From positions 1 through 62,062 of the IMG/VR virus record IMGVR_UViG_3300010354_000091: 62,062 nucleotides of DNA, one strand, 5' to 3'. This document shows, one piece after another, positions 7,750 through 16,220 of this stretch. Position 1 is the stretch's first letter. Each line of letters starts with the position of its first letter. The position numbers and the translations under genes were made by a program. Source of the DNA: a virus. The notes under the pieces were generated by a model that worked only from the letters and a program-made list of their open reading frames with translations, ran no database searches and was not told the origin of the DNA.

Positions 7750-9969
7750 TTAAACTCTACCAGCTACTTCACTAAAGCTCACTCCCGTGCGGGTAGCAAC
7801 GAAGGTTAGGCTAATAAAGTTGATAGATTTCGCAGGTTTGATGTAGATGTCTGCTCTAAACTCATTGTTATCAATAACGTCTGGTGTGTTGTTTGTGCTA
7901 TCACAAATAACGAGGAAATCATAAAGACCTCTCTTTGCTTGAACATCACGAAGGAATGGTTCAACGATATTTACAAAGTTTGCTCTTGTAACTTCATCGT
8001 TAAATTCAAAGAGTTGTGCTTTTGCTGCATTTTCCAGAGATTTTTCAATCGTTAAGAACAGTCTTCTAACGTTAATTCTATCAAAGGCAGATTGATATCC
8101 AAGTGCAGTCTTATCACCAAAGAGTAGAACTCCTACTCCTGGTTGAAGAACCACTGGGTTCACTCTAGCAATGTAAAGAGCATCTCTTTGTGCTTTAGTT
8201 GGATTGTATGCAAGTTTGATGGCATTATTAAATACACCTCTCTGTGATCCTGCGGGTGAGAACCATGGATACTGATTTAGGTCAGTTCTTGCCATGATTC
8301 CTGCAACATCTGCATTGCATGGAACATATCTGAACACATTATTAAATCTATCATACATGTACTTATATCCACTATCAAAAACTGCATACGATGAGGATTG
8401 AATGGAATCAAAAAACTGAATGATATTTGTTGTTTGTGTAGCGCCAGATGTGTTGTTTAAGTTTGATCCAACAACAGCAGCTCTATATGGAGAGATTACT
8501 GCAATTGCATCTTGTCTTTGCTCAGCAATATCAATTAAATAGTTTGCCTTTGCTTGAGAATCTTCTTTAGATTCAAGTCCAGGTCCATTGATTAAAATAT
8601 CAACATCAATTTGCTCTTTGTTTCTGAAAAGATCGTATGATGCAATTAAATCAGATAGTGCTGCCTTAAATCCACCGCCAGCAACTCCCGTTGCGGAATT
8701 ATAATCTTTACCACCAGCTAAAGTATAGGTTTTGTTGCCTAAAGCATTGAATGTAATGCCTTGGGAATTTTGTCCCCAAACACCATCAGATAGTTCAAAT
8801 GACTCATATGTACCATTAACTTCAAATCCAACTGAAACAGGGAAGTGAGACTGAACAGCATCATTCTCATCACCAGCAGATTTTCCTGCAAAAAGATATG
8901 CAGATTCTGTTGCCAGATAATCTTTATAGTATATCTTTTGTGGAGCATTAGCAGATGAAACTGCATCCTTTGCCTTAGACAAATTGGTATGTCTTTCTAG
9001 AATATTTCCTTTTACTCCAGTGATAGCACCAGTGTCATCTACAACTACAATGTGCAGTGAATCACCTTTTCCACTTCTGTCAGAAACGTATTGGTTTGTT
9101 GTTGGCTTATCAGCAATTGATTTCCAGTAGATTGTGCTATTGGTCAGACCAAGTGTTTGTGCGTTGTACCAATCCTCTGCAGAAGATATCGTTTTGTTAG
9201 ATGTGGTAACAATACCAGTATTTTGTTGTACAAAGTTTACTGGATTGGTAGTCTTAAATTCGTAGTTGCTTCCTTCCTTGTAGGAAACACTTACTTCTGT
9301 TCCACCAGCAGAAACTCTTGATACAATTTTAACTGTGAAGGAACTATTTCCGTTTGTGCTATCAGTTGTAACTCCTGTAATGATACCTTTCAGATATCCA
9401 TTGAACAGTGAAGTGGTTCCAGTTCCTGGAAGAACAACATTTGTTAGGTTTGATGTTACACCGTTACCAACAATAACTCCCAAATTTGCTGGATTTGTTG
9501 TGGTAATTCCTATTGTTTGATCAGCAGCATCGTCAATGTAGCAAACTTTTAGTCCATTTCCCCATGTTCCTGGGTCTTTTGCTGCATAGTACCATTTTGA
9601 TGTGCTTTCCCAATTCTGAGAGTAGTCATCAAAATTCTTAACCTTTGCGTCTGTTGTGCTTGCTGCTCCAACACCAGCATTTGCATTATTTAGATCGGCT
9701 CCACTTGTTCTTACAACTTGTAGAATTCCACTATATGAAAGGAATGAAGATGCTGACATCCAGTACTCATACTGGTTATCAGTTGAAATTGGTTTACCGA
9801 AAACTGAGAGCAGATCCTGCTCATTTGTAATCGTTACTGGGAAGTCAACAGGTCCTTTTTGGAATGGTCCAGCAATTGCGCCAGCACTCACTCCTAAATT
9901 ATCTGCTCTACCTACGGTCAGATCAACCTCTCTGACCAATACTCCAGGTGAAACAAGAGCTACTGCCAT
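7750..9969 (-). CDS. 18: Contractile tail sheath protein gp18
   Basis: 739 residues (T4 gp18 is 659). It forms the contractile outer sheath around gp19. The N-terminus (SPGVLVREVDLT) and the C-terminal third carry the sheath hallmarks: MARTDLNQYPWFSPAGSQRG, VLLFGDKTAL and the domain with FDRINVRRLFLTIEKSLE. The variable middle (about residues 130-430) is Ser/Thr/Gly-rich and surface-type. A TATAAATA late box lies 37 bp upstream. The stop is followed within 40 bases by gp19. Confidence 0.96.
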   Translation of the reverse strand: MAVALVSPGVLVREVDLTVGRADNLGVSAGAIAGPFQKGPVDFPVTITNEQDLLSVFGKPISTDNQYEYWMSASSFLSYSGILQVVRTSGADLNNANAGVGAASTTDAKVKNFDDYSQNWESTSKWYYAAKDPGTWGNGLKVCYIDDAADQTIGITTTNPANLGVIVGNGVTSNLTNVVLPGTGTTSLFNGYLKGIITGVTTDSTNGNSSFTVKIVSRVSAGGTEVSVSYKEGSNYEFKTTNPVNFVQQNTGIVTTSNKTISSAEDWYNAQTLGLTNSTIYWKSIADKPTTNQYVSDRSGKGDSLHIVVVDDTGAITGVKGNILERHTNLSKAKDAVSSANAPQKIYYKDYLATESAYLFAGKSAGDENDAVQSHFPVSVGFEVNGTYESFELSDGVWGQNSQGITFNALGNKTYTLAGGKDYNSATGVAGGGFKAALSDLIASYDLFRNKEQIDVDILINGPGLESKEDSQAKANYLIDIAEQRQDAIAVISPYRAAVVGSNLNNTSGATQTTNIIQFFDSIQSSSYAVFDSGYKYMYDRFNNVFRYVPCNADVAGIMARTDLNQYPWFSPAGSQRGVFNNAIKLAYNPTKAQRDALYIARVNPVVLQPGVGVLLFGDKTALGYQSAFDRINVRRLFLTIEKSLENAAKAQLFEFNDEVTRANFVNIVEPFLRDVQAKRGLYDFLVICDSTNNTPDVIDNNEFRADIYIKPAKSINFISLTFVATRTGVSFSEVAGRV

Positions 9970-10005
9970 TTTTTTCTCCGAAGAAGTCTCAAATTCTCTA
10001 AAAAT

Positions 10006-10013
10006 TATTTATA
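10006..10013 (-). promoter_or_regulatory. Late promoter box TATAAATA upstream of gp18
   Basis: A perfect minus-strand late box 37 bp before the sheath ATG, in the short gap after the zinc-ribbon gene. Confidence 0.68.
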
Positions 10014-10053
10014 AAAAGGTTTTCTTTCAATAGCCGAAACAATGCACGAACAT

Positions 10054-10281
10054 TTACCAGTCAGGATATGACCACTCAGAGCTTGTTTTTAATTTTTTTC
10101 TTCCGGCAGATACTCTTTTTATAGTACATTCTTTACACTCATAAGAATATGAAGATTGTTGATATTTATTTTTCCTTGATTGATAGAAACCATCAATCAA
10201 ATCTTTCTTTTGACCACAAATCTTGCATGTTCTTTCTGTCAAATATAAGTGTTCTAATCCAAAGTGGTCATCAACATTCAT
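10054..10281 (-). CDS. Small zinc-ribbon protein (two CxxC pairs) after gp17
   Basis: 75 residues from the ATG at 10279-10281, which shares bases with the gp17 stop (TAATG). A longer reading from 10296 lies inside gp17. There are two CxxC pairs (CKIC near residue 19 and CKEC near residue 50), separated by an aromatic, basic linker, and a C-terminal SEWSYPDW. The layout resembles the zinc-binding part of endonuclease VII/HNH proteins, but the catalytic half is absent. Small proteins of this form recur next to terminase genes in cyanomyoviruses. DNA or RNA binding is inferred. Confidence 0.7.
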   Translation of the reverse strand: MNVDDHFGLEHLYLTERTCKICGQKKDLIDGFYQSRKNKYQQSSYSYECKECTIKRVSAGRKKLKTSSEWSYPDW

Positions 10282-11930
10282 TATACATAATCCCACATAT
10301 AAGCTCTATCACCATATTCATCAGCAAACCATCTATCACCATCCTTATCAACAAACTCCGATTCATCGTCAACACCATTTAATATAAATCCAAAAGGTGC
10401 CATATCTTGTTCTATTTGATTTTTTTGTTCTTCATAAATTCTTTTGCGGACATCATTGTCCGTCATTTCTTTAAAATAATCTTGTGCAACTAACCAAGCA
10501 AAGATAACCAAACACATTGCTAAGTCATCATTACATCCCTCTTCTGCCTCAAAGGATTGGTTTTTTTGAGTAAAAGTTGTTAATTCACTAATAACATCAT
10601 AGTCACAAGTAAGAAGTTTATCGTCTTCAATTAATAGTTTAAGATTAGAACATCCAAGTTTTTTTACAGATTTTGTCATTCTGACACCAAGTTGAGATCT
10701 CTTTCCAGAAAATCCAGATCCAACAATTTGACCAGCACGACCTCTCATAGAGCACATGAGAACATTTTCATATTCTAAATCATAATGCATGATTGATGCT
10801 ACTTGATCTCCAATATCATTAACTTCTACAAGAATATATGCTTTATTGTATGATTTTGCCATTTCCCAAATAATATTTGGAAATAGCATCGGTTTTATTT
10901 CATTATTTCTATAAACTGCTACAACTTTATATGGTATTGTTGTTATATCATAAACAACAAATGCTGAGTAGTCGTTTCCAATTCCACGAGCCACATCAAC
11001 AGTCATCAAATAGTTATTATCTTCTTTTGGTTCTTCATAAATTGCTAAACCTTTATTCTTTTTGATCGGTTCATTATAAACTAAATTTCTGAGTTTTGTA
11101 ACACTAATAAGCGTGTCAACAGATCCAAGGAACTCACATTCAAACTCAACTTTAAATTGTTGTTCTGATGTGTTTGCGATTGTTTGTTCTTTCCATTTGG
11201 CATCTCGTCCAGGAACTTCAGACCAATGAACATCAGTTGTAACAAATTCACTTCTACCTTTTTCGGCATCATGCCACATTCTGTAGAAATGATTCATACC
11301 TTTTGGGGTAGAAACAATAATTACCTTTGTCGATTTACCTGATGAAATTGTTGGATATACTGAACTAAAGAATTCATCTGCAATGTGATTTGGAACGAAC
11401 GCAAATTCGTCCAAAAAGATAATGTTGAATGACATTCCTCGGACAGCAGATGCTGAGGTAGAAGCAGCCAGAATTTTACTTCCATTTTCAAGTTCTAATG
11501 AACCTTTATTCCAGGCAATAATACCTTGTTGCATCCACTTTGGAAGATTTTCATATGCAGTTTGCAATCGGTCTAAGAGTTCTCTTGCAGTTGCTGCTTT
11601 GTTTGCGAGAATACCAATATTTACATTGTCATTAAAAACTGCATAATGTAACAGAAAAGATACAACAGTGGTAGACTTACCAGTCTGTCGTGGCATCTTA
11701 CAGATATTAAATCTGTGATTATGAAAGTTTTTAATCAGTTTTTCTTGGAATGGATATGGATGAAACTGAACCAATCCTTCATCAAGAGAAACGATCTTTA
11801 CATAATTATTAGCAAAATATACGGGATCGTCTTTACACTTAACAAATTCAAGAATTTGATCTTGAGTAAATTCAATCGGGGTATTTGCTTTTTTTAAATT
11901 CGGATTGCCAAGATAAACATTATCAGTCAT
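10281..11930 (-). CDS. 17: Terminase large subunit gp17 (packaging ATPase and nuclease)
   Basis: 549 residues. It drives DNA into the prohead and cuts the concatemer. Visible motifs are an adenine-binding Q-type region near residue 62 (PFQEKLI), Walker A RQTGKST at 81-87, Walker B IIFLDEFAF at 170-178, coupling motif VSTPKG at 206-211, and a RuvC/RNase H-type nuclease start at TVDVARG (Asp312) with a later acidic pair (NDDLA, near residue 470). Length is slightly short of T4 (610). The gene is separated from gp16 by about 13 kb of virion-accessory genes, unlike T4, where 16 and 17 are adjacent. Confidence 0.97.
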   Translation of the reverse strand: MTDNVYLGNPNLKKANTPIEFTQDQILEFVKCKDDPVYFANNYVKIVSLDEGLVQFHPYPFQEKLIKNFHNHRFNICKMPRQTGKSTTVVSFLLHYAVFNDNVNIGILANKAATARELLDRLQTAYENLPKWMQQGIIAWNKGSLELENGSKILAASTSASAVRGMSFNIIFLDEFAFVPNHIADEFFSSVYPTISSGKSTKVIIVSTPKGMNHFYRMWHDAEKGRSEFVTTDVHWSEVPGRDAKWKEQTIANTSEQQFKVEFECEFLGSVDTLISVTKLRNLVYNEPIKKNKGLAIYEEPKEDNNYLMTVDVARGIGNDYSAFVVYDITTIPYKVVAVYRNNEIKPMLFPNIIWEMAKSYNKAYILVEVNDIGDQVASIMHYDLEYENVLMCSMRGRAGQIVGSGFSGKRSQLGVRMTKSVKKLGCSNLKLLIEDDKLLTCDYDVISELTTFTQKNQSFEAEEGCNDDLAMCLVIFAWLVAQDYFKEMTDNDVRKRIYEEQKNQIEQDMAPFGFILNGVDDESEFVDKDGDRWFADEYGDRAYMWDYV

Positions 11931-11939
11931 AAATTAAAG

Positions 11940-14159
11940 TTAGTTACAATTCCAACGACGAAGTGCTTTATTAATGTTGCTATCTGGATCTCTTGCAGTT
12001 TTTGCTGAAGTGAGTTTTGACTTCATACCTTTCATTCTGCGGCAAAATGACTTACGACGTTCTGCTCTTTTTCCAGAGGGATTTTTTTCAGTTACTGCAG
12101 TTTGAAGTTTTGAACCCGGATTTTCTCTACGATAAGCAGCAACAGCAGCACGGCTTAATCCAGCAGTTTTATCTTTACGATTGACTGATTGCCAATCTTC
12201 TTCAATCTCTTCATATTCAACTTGTTCACCATAAGGTTTTACATATTTTTTTGAAGGACCTGGACTTGCAAAACTTCCACCTTGAGGTCCAATTGGTTGA
12301 ACTAATGGTTGTCCAGGTTGAATTTCTGAAACAACATGATGAACTACAGAAGAACCAGGGTAAACTTTTTGTAGTTCATCATTAATATCTTTACGAGTTG
12401 GAAGTTTTACCTGTGGGAAGAACATCTTCATTGCATAATATTTTCCTCTCCATGAAATAGTAACCATTACTACATTTCCAGTTTGTGGTTGGAGACGAGT
12501 TGCTTCTTCAATTTGAGATTTAAATCCTTTGATTGGTTCTGGTTTGATTACGTCAACAACCTCCGCAAAAGTTTTACCATCTGCATCTTGAATAGTTACA
12601 TCTTCTGCTTTAACGCAATTTGGATATCTTTTACCAAACATTGTCTTCATACCTTTCTTTTTATAACCAGGCCAGCATTTCTCATTGATGACTTCATCAA
12701 CAATTTTGTTTACAAGATTTTCAGTAACTTCACTCTCTCCACTCTCAAGATAATCTGCTGCAGTATCAATATAATCTGCTGCCTTAGTAATCTTTGACTG
12801 AACCCAAGCTTCTAGATCACCTTCTCCTTTAGAAACCTTTGCTTGCAATCTTTTTACTGCATTTGAAATGGTTTCAAGTTCTCCACGAGCCATTGAATAC
12901 TCTTCATCTTTTACAGAAACTTTATCCCATGCCTTTTCTCCGTAAGAACACTGAGATCTCGTTTCCCTTTTATCGCACAGAGGACAATATCTTTCTTCTT
13001 CGTTCATAGTTTCCTCCGATTTGGTTCCCCAGTTATCTGCACCAACCTTACGGCATTTAACAAGTGCTCCAGATGCATATGCACTTGGCCAAACCTTATA
13101 TCTGGATTTTACTTTATGATAACAAGCATCTTTAGTGCCACTACCTTTACCTGGTTTATCTTTTGCTTCCTGAACATCCATTTCTTCTTTCATTTTCTTC
13201 TTTGGTTTATCTGTGGAAACATAAGTTGGTTTTGCAGCACCAGTTTTTTGTTGTTGCCTAGGGTCTGCTGCTTTTTTTCTTCTTGCTGCTGAACGTCTTT
13301 CTGCTGGCGTCATACTTGCTCTTTTAGCAGAAGAGACACACTTAGGAACTCCTTCACCAGGTTCATCACTTGCACAAGTTCCACCAGTTACAACATTAAC
13401 CCAACCCGATTTTCCTTCTTTTGATTTTGATTTGCCAAACCAGTCACGGAGTCCTTCCTCACTCATTTCTTTTGTTTTTTCTTTCATTGAGTTGATGAAC
13501 TCTCTATAAATTGCTGCCTCTGATGTTTTTCCAGCTACTCTTGCTCTCTGTTCCATTGCAATAGCTGCTTGGATTTTGTGAGCATGAGATCTGTCAGAAT
13601 TTTTTATTTTTGAAACACTTTTTCTAGCAGTTTCAACATCTTTAAATCCTAACCCATGAATTGTTCCTTTTGGGTCTTCATCGGTATAGAGGTCAGAATG
13701 GTTGTCAGATTTTGCTGGTTGTCCTGGTTTTCTTGGAATACGTGCAGATTCATCTACAGAAGCTCCATTTTCTTTGTGGAGCATTCCCTCTGGATCTACC
13801 ATAAATCCAGCAGGAATTGGTTTGCACTTTTTATCTGTATAACAATAATATTTTCCTGGTTCACATTTACCATTTTTTTTCTCTTCATAAGCCATACCAA
13901 CTTTAGTATGCTTAATTTCACCTTTTTGTTTTGCGATTAATTTTTTAGAATATGTTTGTGCTTTTGAAGCACTAGAAACATTTTCATCTGGTATCCCTTT
14001 TTTAGGATTATCATAAATGTCAACATCTCCATCAGCATCACGGTCAACATATTGCACTGTTGCGTGATGAACTAGTTGTTTCAGATCAAGGTTGGGGTCC
14101 AACTGATGTTGTTTTCCCTTTAGATGTGGTGTTTTGTGAGAAAATTTTGGAGATTTCAT
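11940..14159 (-). CDS. Modular basic protein with several Cys-containing small domains
   Basis: 739 residues. It reads as a string of separate small modules. An acidic Asp-rich VDRDADGDVDIYDNPKKG segment (residues about 37-54, EF-hand-like Asp spacing) comes first, then a GKCEPGKYYCYTDKKCKPIP four-Cys unit (about 97-116) and a helical HSDLYTDEDPKGTIHGLGFKD unit (about 153-240). These are followed by a GWVNVVTGG-TCA-GVPKCV-RRSAARRKKAA unit (about 255-300), a DACYHKVKSRYKVWPSAYAS-KCRK unit (about 340-375), a CPLCDKRETRSQCSYG zinc-like unit (about 390), a CWPGYKKKGMKTMFGKRYPNC unit (about 495-520), and a C-terminal FCRRMKGMKSKL-RRWNCN unit. These recur as separate conserved units in cyanophages. 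The catalytic role is unknown; a virion or nucleic-acid-binding role is inferred. Confidence 0.75.
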   Translation of the reverse strand: MKSPKFSHKTPHLKGKQHQLDPNLDLKQLVHHATVQYVDRDADGDVDIYDNPKKGIPDENVSSASKAQTYSKKLIAKQKGEIKHTKVGMAYEEKKNGKCEPGKYYCYTDKKCKPIPAGFMVDPEGMLHKENGASVDESARIPRKPGQPAKSDNHSDLYTDEDPKGTIHGLGFKDVETARKSVSKIKNSDRSHAHKIQAAIAMEQRARVAGKTSEAAIYREFINSMKEKTKEMSEEGLRDWFGKSKSKEGKSGWVNVVTGGTCASDEPGEGVPKCVSSAKRASMTPAERRSAARRKKAADPRQQQKTGAAKPTYVSTDKPKKKMKEEMDVQEAKDKPGKGSGTKDACYHKVKSRYKVWPSAYASGALVKCRKVGADNWGTKSEETMNEEERYCPLCDKRETRSQCSYGEKAWDKVSVKDEEYSMARGELETISNAVKRLQAKVSKGEGDLEAWVQSKITKAADYIDTAADYLESGESEVTENLVNKIVDEVINEKCWPGYKKKGMKTMFGKRYPNCVKAEDVTIQDADGKTFAEVVDVIKPEPIKGFKSQIEEATRLQPQTGNVVMVTISWRGKYYAMKMFFPQVKLPTRKDINDELQKVYPGSSVVHHVVSEIQPGQPLVQPIGPQGGSFASPGPSKKYVKPYGEQVEYEEIEEDWQSVNRKDKTAGLSRAAVAAYRRENPGSKLQTAVTEKNPSGKRAERRKSFCRRMKGMKSKLTSAKTARDPDSNINKALRRWNCN

Positions 14160-14311
14160 TCCACTGGTTTTGATTTAGTTGCTTCACCTCTTGCTCTTTT
14201 TCTTCTCGCAGCACAATGAGCACGTTGAGAAAATCCTTTTGGATTGGAGCAGTCAATACTCTTTTTATATTTATTCGTCCACTCTTCTTGAAACTGTTTG
14301 AAGGTTTTCAT
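14156..14311 (-). CDS. 51-residue basic protein coupled to the modular Cys protein
   Basis: ATG at 14309-14311, stop TGA at 14156-14158 overlapping the next ATG (ATGA). The product begins MKTFKQFQEEW and contains CSNPKGFSQRAHCAARRKRA, a Cys-x(11)-Cys unit with a very basic end. This resembles the Cys/Arg units inside the 739-residue protein it is coupled to. A KTF-x-x-F N-terminus is common in small cyanophage proteins. No clear SD is visible; an A-rich tract precedes the ATG. It is probably a genuine tiny gene of unknown role. Confidence 0.6.
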   Translation of the reverse strand: MKTFKQFQEEWTNKYKKSIDCSNPKGFSQRAHCAARRKRARGEATKSKPVE

Positions 14312-14413
14312 TTTATTTTTTTTTTTTTTAGATTTTCTATTTTTGCTAGTGACAAGTTTTCCGAGTGATAAAAATGTCGAAAAGTTGGTAGGTATTTTAT
14401 TATATTTTAAAGG

Positions 14414-14421
14414 TATTTATC
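14414..14421 (-). promoter_or_regulatory. Possible late promoter box GATAAATA
   Basis: A minus-strand NATAAATA overlapping the end of the second oxygenase gene, about 100 bp before the 51-residue gene. The gap 14312-14416 otherwise holds only an AT-rich stretch with a long A tract on the minus strand. The distance is longer than at other boxes, so support is weak. Confidence 0.35.
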
Positions 14422-15136
14422 TTGACATATCATTAGCACAGTGTGATCTTTGACCATCAGCAAGAACATAGTGAAAAAAGATTTGGTGATAATAAAGCCC
14501 TTCTTTTTCTACTCTCTTACCATACCAAGTTCTCTTATATTCGGTTGGCATTGGATCTCTCCAATGAGGTCTTTCACACCCTTTATAGATCATTCCATCA
14601 CCAGCAGATAATATCACAGAACGATTTTCACCTTTTTGAGTGATAATTGTTTTATTTTTATCAGCATATGTATCTGGGGTCTTAATCCAGATAGGCCAAG
14701 ATTCTTTTAAATTTGTGCTGATATGAGTTGTTACTGAAATCTCACAAGCATCACGATCTGCATGACGTGTTAGTGCTTGCCCAGGAAAATAAAAACGATC
14801 ATAATAATAAGTATTATAAAGTTTTCTTTTGATTATTTTTTCTAATTTTGAACGAATTTGTGAATGAATTGAACGATATTGTGGATGCCAATAACAAGCA
14901 AGTGATCCTTCTACTTGATTTTCTAATTCATAATATGTAAATTGATCTAACTTTTTCCCCCAATAATTAATTTGCCCTCGTTGTTCTGGAACAGGACGAT
15001 AAAGTTCTTTTGGATCCCATAAGTTTTTTACAACCAGATATCCATCCTTTTCAAATTGTTCATTGCGAGTCCAAGAAGTTCCTGTATTTTGTCGTTCTTG
15101 AAAAAACAACTGCTCTTCTGTCATTTGCTCTGTCAT
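14417..15136 (-). CDS. 2-oxoglutarate/Fe(II)-dependent oxygenase family protein
   Basis: 239 residues from the ATG at 15134-15136, which follows the upstream stop by one base and has AAGGTGG 7-8 bases before it; a longer reading to 15157 lacks an SD. The C-terminal half has the iron-binding pattern: HxD (His125-Ala-Asp127 in TRHADRDACEIS) and a distal His near 191 (ERPHWRDP) after a SAGDGMIYKG strand. The N-terminal 100 residues start with an FEKDGYLVVKNLWDP segment, typical of PhyH/2OG proteins. Substrate unknown. It forms a two-gene unit with the next upstream oxygenase. Confidence 0.82.
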   Translation of the reverse strand: MTEQMTEEQLFFQERQNTGTSWTRNEQFEKDGYLVVKNLWDPKELYRPVPEQRGQINYWGKKLDQFTYYELENQVEGSLACYWHPQYRSIHSQIRSKLEKIIKRKLYNTYYYDRFYFPGQALTRHADRDACEISVTTHISTNLKESWPIWIKTPDTYADKNKTIITQKGENRSVILSAGDGMIYKGCERPHWRDPMPTEYKRTWYGKRVEKEGLYYHQIFFHYVLADGQRSHCANDMSR

Positions 15137-15137
15137 A

Positions 15138-15758
15138 TTATTTCCACCTTGGACCAACTACCCAACCAACCAAACTCTTACGAGTTCCCTTAGTTACTTT
15201 TAAAACACGATGTTGAGTTCGTGAATCAAATACAATTACAGTCCCTCTTTTTCTTGGAGCAAAATAAGACTTACCATTTTCCGCAAGAAGTTGAAGATTT
15301 CCACCTTCGTAATCATCAGGATCGGAAAGTTGAACAACAAATGAAAGTTTTCTTACAAGTTCAAGATTTTCATTTAGATAATCTTGTGCTCTTCCGTCAT
15401 GGTGATTGCCTACAGACACTGGTTTATAGTGACAAGAAATTCCAGCATCGTTGTGCCATCCATAAAATTCACCAACTCCATATTGAGTAAACTGCATATT
15501 TTCGCCATCAATGTTTCTTATATCGTAAAGAAAATTCTCACGATTTGCTCTTTCAATATAATGCCATACAAAACCTGCGGTCCAATGGTGAGTTGGAACC
15601 CAGGCATTTTTAGAATTTCTTTTATCACGATTGAGAGCATCTCCCATAAGTCTGGAGTCTCCCATTTGTTGTTGAAAATTATCTGTTAAATCTTCTTCAA
15701 TTGTTTCTACAATTTTTTCTGGAACATCAGAAAAATACCATATTGATTGAAATGCCAA
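15138..15758 (-). CDS. 2-oxoglutarate/Fe(II) oxygenase, prolyl-4-hydroxylase-like
   Basis: 206 residues. The start codon appears to be TTG at 15756-15758, backed by a strong AAGGAG 8 bases upstream; no in-frame ATG gives the full fold. The Fe(II) triad is visible: GWHNDAG (His102, Asp104) and QHRVLKVTKGTRKSL (His183), with Arg193 as the likely 2-oxoglutarate-binding residue. The EGGNLQLL strand and GTVIVFDSRTQHRV are classic P4H-like elements. Such genes are frequent in cyanomyovirus structural regions; hydroxylation of a virion or host protein is the usual guess. The target is unknown. Confidence 0.87.
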   Translation of the reverse strand: MAFQSIWYFSDVPEKIVETIEEDLTDNFQQQMGDSRLMGDALNRDKRNSKNAWVPTHHWTAGFVWHYIERANRENFLYDIRNIDGENMQFTQYGVGEFYGWHNDAGISCHYKPVSVGNHHDGRAQDYLNENLELVRKLSFVVQLSDPDDYEGGNLQLLAENGKSYFAPRKRGTVIVFDSRTQHRVLKVTKGTRKSLVGWVVGPRWK

Positions 15759-15813
15759 AAGTCAATCTCCTTATAATCTATTCATCACCATTATATATGA
15801 AATTTATAAGACC

Positions 15814-16206
15814 TCAAGTTGAAGTTTTCAATTTCCACTCTTGAGTTTCTTCGTTCCACTCGTAGTAATTTCCAGACTCTTTTTGTTCTTCAGTAAGTTC
15901 TGGTTCTGGTATTGGAGGATCCCATTCATAAGTTTCAGTATTTAAGATCCAAGATGAATAGGGTTGAGGATGTAAAAACACATCGTGTTGATTATCATAA
16001 ACCATTCCAATACCAGCATAACGATGTCTGAAGTTATTATTATAAGAGGTTTGTACCCATCGGGTTGCCTCGCCAAAAATAGACTTTAAAAATTTTATTC
16101 CAATCTCTTCACTTTCATTTCCACGTTCGTCAAGCATATCTTCATTTCTTACGACAGAAACGTGAAGAACTTTATTCTCATAATCAATCTGTGCAAAGTG
16201 TGCCAT
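15814..16206 (-). CDS. Conserved phage protein of unknown function, fibre-region type
   Basis: 130 residues starting MAHFAQIDYENKVLHVSVV, with a central WVQTSYNNNFRHRYAGIGM block and aromatic/proline C-terminus (PQPYSSWILN, WDPPIPEPELT). This pattern recurs in small proteins of marine phages near tail-fibre genes and is usually unassigned. AAGGAGG lies 9 bases before the ATG, and the gene follows the glycine-rich protein by 14 bases, so the two are probably one transcript. A tail-fibre accessory or chaperone role is a guess. Confidence 0.75.
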   Translation of the reverse strand: MAHFAQIDYENKVLHVSVVRNEDMLDERGNESEEIGIKFLKSIFGEATRWVQTSYNNNFRHRYAGIGMVYDNQHDVFLHPQPYSSWILNTETYEWDPPIPEPELTEEQKESGNYYEWNEETQEWKLKTST

Positions 16207-16220
16207 ATGACTTTACCTCC

